Source of the DNA: Acetobacteraceae bacterium | GTDB taxonomy: Bacteria > Pseudomonadota > Alphaproteobacteria > Acetobacterales > Acetobacteraceae | Length of the DNA: 5,199 nucleotides | Direction of reading: 5' to 3' | Assembly (NCBI GenBank): GCA_019689515.1 | Contig: JADGHI010000316.1 | Location: forward strand, 1 to 5,199 | Shown here: positions 4,295 through 5,199 of the stretch, piece after piece | How positions within the stretch are numbered: position 1 is the first letter of the stretch | Layout of the letters: every line of letters begins with the position of its first letter | The notes under the pieces: generated by a model | What the model was told of the DNA's origin: nothing | Databases searched by the model: none | What the model saw: the letters and a program-made list of their open reading frames with translations, nothing else | Program-made: the position numbers and the translations under genes

Positions 4295-5199
4295 GGCAGG
4301 GGCGCGATGACGAATGGGCTCTCCGGCGTGCGCACGAGCTCCCAGAGCAGGCTCCCCGCCACCGCCAGCACCAGCAGGCCGAGCAGGGCCCGCGTCTCCT
4401 CGCCGCGCAGCCGCGTGCCCATGGCCGCGCCGAACTGCGCCCCGGCGACGCCGCCGGCCAGCAGCAGCAGCACCAGCACGATGTCCACCGCGCCGGTCTG
4501 CAGGGCCTGCAGCAGCGTCACGTTCGCCGAGACGAACACGACCTGGAACAACGAGGTGCCGATCACCACGCTGGTCGGAATGCCGAGCACGTAGATCATC
4601 GCCGGCACCAGCATGAAGCCGCCGCCCACACCCATGATGGCGGAGAGCATGCCGATCGAGAGCCCCACGAGCAGCGGCGGGATGACGGAGATGTAGAGCC
4701 GCGACTTGCGGAACCGCATCTTGAAGGGCAGGCCGTGCATCCAGGTGTGCTCGTGCAGCCGCGTCGGCACGGCCCGGCGCCGGCGCCGGATCGCGCGCAG
4801 GCTCTCCATCACCATCAGCACGCCGACGATGCCGAGCACGACGATGTAGAACAGCGCCACCGCCAGATCGACCTGGCCGAGCCGGCGCAGCAGCACGAAG
4901 AACTGCACGCCGAGCGCCGATCCGGTGAAGCCGCCGGCAACCAGCACCAGCCCCATGCGCCAGTCCACGTTGCCGCGCCGCCATTGCGCGATCAGCCCGG
5001 ACACGGAGGCGCCGAGCGTCTGGTTCGCGCCCGACGCCACCGCAACCGGCGACGGGATGCCGATCAGGATCAGCAGCGGCGTCAGCAGGAAGCCGCCGCC
5101 CACGCCGAACAGGCCGGAAAGCCAGCCCACGCCAAAGCCAATGCCAAGCAGCAGCAGGGCATTCACCGACATCTCGGCGATCGGCAGATAGACCTGCTT
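4291..5199 (-). CDS. TauE/SafE-family permease, 5' end beyond the window
   Basis: This is an inner-membrane protein of the TauE/SafE family (DUF81), many of whose members are proposed to export sulfite or other sulfur-containing anions. Numbered from the Met at 5172, it has the family's two homologous halves, each with a glycine-rich motif in its first helix: GLFGVGGGFLLTPLLI (20-35) and AIMGVGGGFMLVPAMI (178-193), each followed by a GIP. About eight hydrophobic segments are visible. Between the halves lies a basic cytoplasmic loop (RRRRR at 129-133, then HTWMHGLPFKMRFRKS, 142-157) of the kind I recall in relatives paired with TIGR02186. The frame stays open upstream of that Met to the window edge and encodes KQVYLPIAE. 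Relatives begin with a similar short YLPIAE-like stretch, so the true start probably lies just outside; 302 residues are visible. The gene heads a tight operon with the TIGR02186 and stress protein genes. The substrate cannot be told from the sequence. Confidence 0.92.
   Translation of the reverse strand, partial: KQVYLPIAEMSVNALLLLGIGFGVGWLSGLFGVGGGFLLTPLLILIGIPSPVAVASGANQTLGASVSGLIAQWRRGNVDWRMGLVLVAGGFTGSALGVQFFVLLRRLGQVDLAVALFYIVVLGIVGVLMVMESLRAIRRRRRAVPTRLHEHTWMHGLPFKMRFRKSRLYISVIPPLLVGLSIGMLSAIMGVGGGFMLVPAMIYVLGIPTSVVIGTSLFQVVFVSANVTLLQALQTGAVDIVLVLLLLAGGVAGAQFGAAMGTRLRGEETRALLGLLVLAVAGSLLWELVRTPESPFVIAPLP

Overview
The window looks like an ordinary chromosomal stretch from a very GC-rich alphaproteobacterium. 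The family mix points towards Rhodospirillales/Acetobacteraceae-type organisms: phasin_2-like helices, a DUF6489-type protein, and a TauE/SafE permease paired with a TIGR02186 (Alph_Pro_TM) protein. Codon third positions are almost all G or C, which is why many long open frames appear on the wrong strand. I see no mobile element, CRISPR array, tRNA or rRNA.

Left part, plus strand. Positions 13-885 encode exonuclease III (xth), with all catalytic residues visible. A 320-base non-coding stretch follows, holding a weak terminator-like hairpin and a less GC-rich segment that may carry the promoter of the next genes. Positions 1206-2357 encode an unusual protein that joins an Arg/Ala-rich basic N-terminus, a phasin-like helical region and a pair of CBS domains. 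After a 69-base gap holding a long hairpin, 2427-2723 encodes a DUF6489-type protein of 98 residues. These two genes form a candidate polyhydroxyalkanoate-granule or stress-linked pair.

Right part, minus strand, convergent with the left part. Reading from the right edge, a TauE/SafE-family permease (4291 to beyond 5199, 5' end outside the window) overlaps by 4 bases a periplasmic, membrane-anchored TIGR02186 protein (3452-4294). After 8 bases comes a universal stress protein domain gene (2925-3443). The tight spacing indicates one operon, whose promoter lies outside the window. The two transcription units meet in a 201-base convergent gap containing several short GC-rich hairpins without T-tracts.

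The strongest candidates for something unusual are the phasin-CBS fusion and the 15-pair hairpin (2376-2412) between it and the DUF6489 gene. The hairpin's 3' arm includes part of a purine-rich stretch that could serve as the downstream ribosome binding site. Nothing here amounts to a clearly new multi-gene system, and the functional links are inference.
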